This document shows, piece after piece, positions 5,040-5,348 of a stretch of DNA of 5,348 nucleotides. The notes beneath the pieces were generated by a model. It was not told the DNA's origin and ran no database searches. It saw nothing but the letters and a program-made list of their open reading frames with translations. The DNA comes from Thermoleophilia bacterium (GTDB lineage Bacteria > Actinomycetota > Thermoleophilia > Gaiellales > Gaiellaceae), in NCBI GenBank assembly GCA_025927435.1, contig JAICLM010000159.1, positions 1 through 5,348 of the forward strand, in the 5' to 3' direction. Position 1 is the stretch's first letter. Every line of letters begins with the position of its first letter. A program made the position numbers and the translations under genes.

Positions 5040-5348
5040 ATGCCCGAGCTTCCGGAGATGGAGGCATGGCGGCGCCAGCTGAACGACCCGGTGTCGGCGT
5101 TCCCGATCGCGCGGGCCGGCCCGGCGCACATCGCCACGCTGAAGACGTTCGACCCGCGGCTCGACGCGCTCGAGGGACGTAGGTTCCGCGGCGCCGAGCG
5201 GCGCGGGAAGCGCCTCCTCTTCCCCACCGGCGACGGCGAGCTCGTGCTGCTGGTCCACCTGATGACCGCGGGCCGCCTGAAGTTTCTCCGGGCCGGCGAG
5301 AAGGGCCCGAAGACCCCTGCGTTCGCGCTCGAGTTCCACGGCGGCTCG
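5040..5348 (+). CDS. Fpg/Nei-family DNA glycosylase (formamidopyrimidine/8-oxoguanine repair), N-terminal part
   Basis: The first 103 codons of a base-excision repair enzyme of the Fpg/MutM-Nei family, which removes oxidised bases and nicks the strand by beta/delta elimination; the gene continues past the window. The N-terminus MPELPE gives the catalytic Pro2 (exposed after Met removal), Glu3 and Glu6. RRGKRLLF (54-61) places Lys57 exactly where E. coli Fpg has its beta-hairpin catalytic Lys57. VHLMTAGRLKF (72-82) corresponds to the HLxMxGxL strand, with the Met shifted by one position. The helix-two-turn-helix and any zinc finger lie outside the window, so Fpg cannot be separated from a Nei-like enzyme. 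The ATG must be the start because the Pro must be residue 2. It lies 17 nt after the transporter stop on the same strand, but its role is unrelated to efflux, so sharing a transcript may be incidental. Confidence 0.9.
   Translation, partial: MPELPEMEAWRRQLNDPVSAFPIARAGPAHIATLKTFDPRLDALEGRRFRGAERRGKRLLFPTGDGELVLLVHLMTAGRLKFLRAGEKGPKTPAFALEFHGGS

Noticed and set aside
1..5348. tRNA or rRNA genes, CRISPR array, insertion sequence or attachment site
   Set aside because: I saw no spaced short repeats, transposase frame, terminal inverted repeats or structural RNA signature. Nearly all sequence is accounted for by six genes and short spacers.

Overview
This is a GC-rich, densely packed bacterial chromosome segment. 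The primary sigma factor has an actinobacterial/Thermoleophilia-like sequence, GTG starts occur, and several genes have promoter-like -10 hexamers a few bases before the start codon with no Shine-Dalgarno, the pattern of leaderless transcription common in Actinobacteria. The best guess is a Thermoleophilia-type actinobacterium (Solirubrobacterales or Gaiellales), inferred from residue patterns without any database search.

Layout. Bases 1-758 (minus) hold the N-terminal 252 codons of the housekeeping sigma-70 factor (RpoD/SigA), cut by the window edge. Bases 759-893 hold its leader and a plausible promoter, with a G-rich block on the transcribed strand that fits the G-quadruplex pattern. Bases 894-1784 (minus) encode an asparaginase II family (Rhizobium etli-type) amidohydrolase. 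A 56-bp spacer (1785-1840) separates it from a divergent plus-strand cluster and carries repeats and two back-to-back -10 elements, both TATGGT. The plus strand then carries a cysteine-free ArsR-type winged-helix regulator (1841-2383), two tandemly duplicated MFS_3/DHA3-type transporters (2376-3707 and 3712-5022), and the start of an Fpg/Nei-family DNA glycosylase (5040 to the window end).

How the genes work together. The regulator and the two transporters are coupled by an 8-nt overlap and a 4-nt gap, so they look like one operon in which a small-molecule-responsive repressor controls two paralogous efflux pumps. Repeats around and just inside the regulator start are candidate autoregulatory operators; because the spacer is shared, the regulator might also affect the asparaginase gene. 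The glycosylase follows 17 bp later and may be read through or may use its own leaderless promoter. The sigma factor gene is a separate transcription unit in the opposite direction.

Nothing in the window is clearly a new class of system. The items most worth a second look are the mirrored leaderless divergent promoter with its repeats, the G-rich sigA leader, the Lys-to-Asn change at a metal-ligand position of the asparaginase, and the duplicated transporter pair with uneven divergence.
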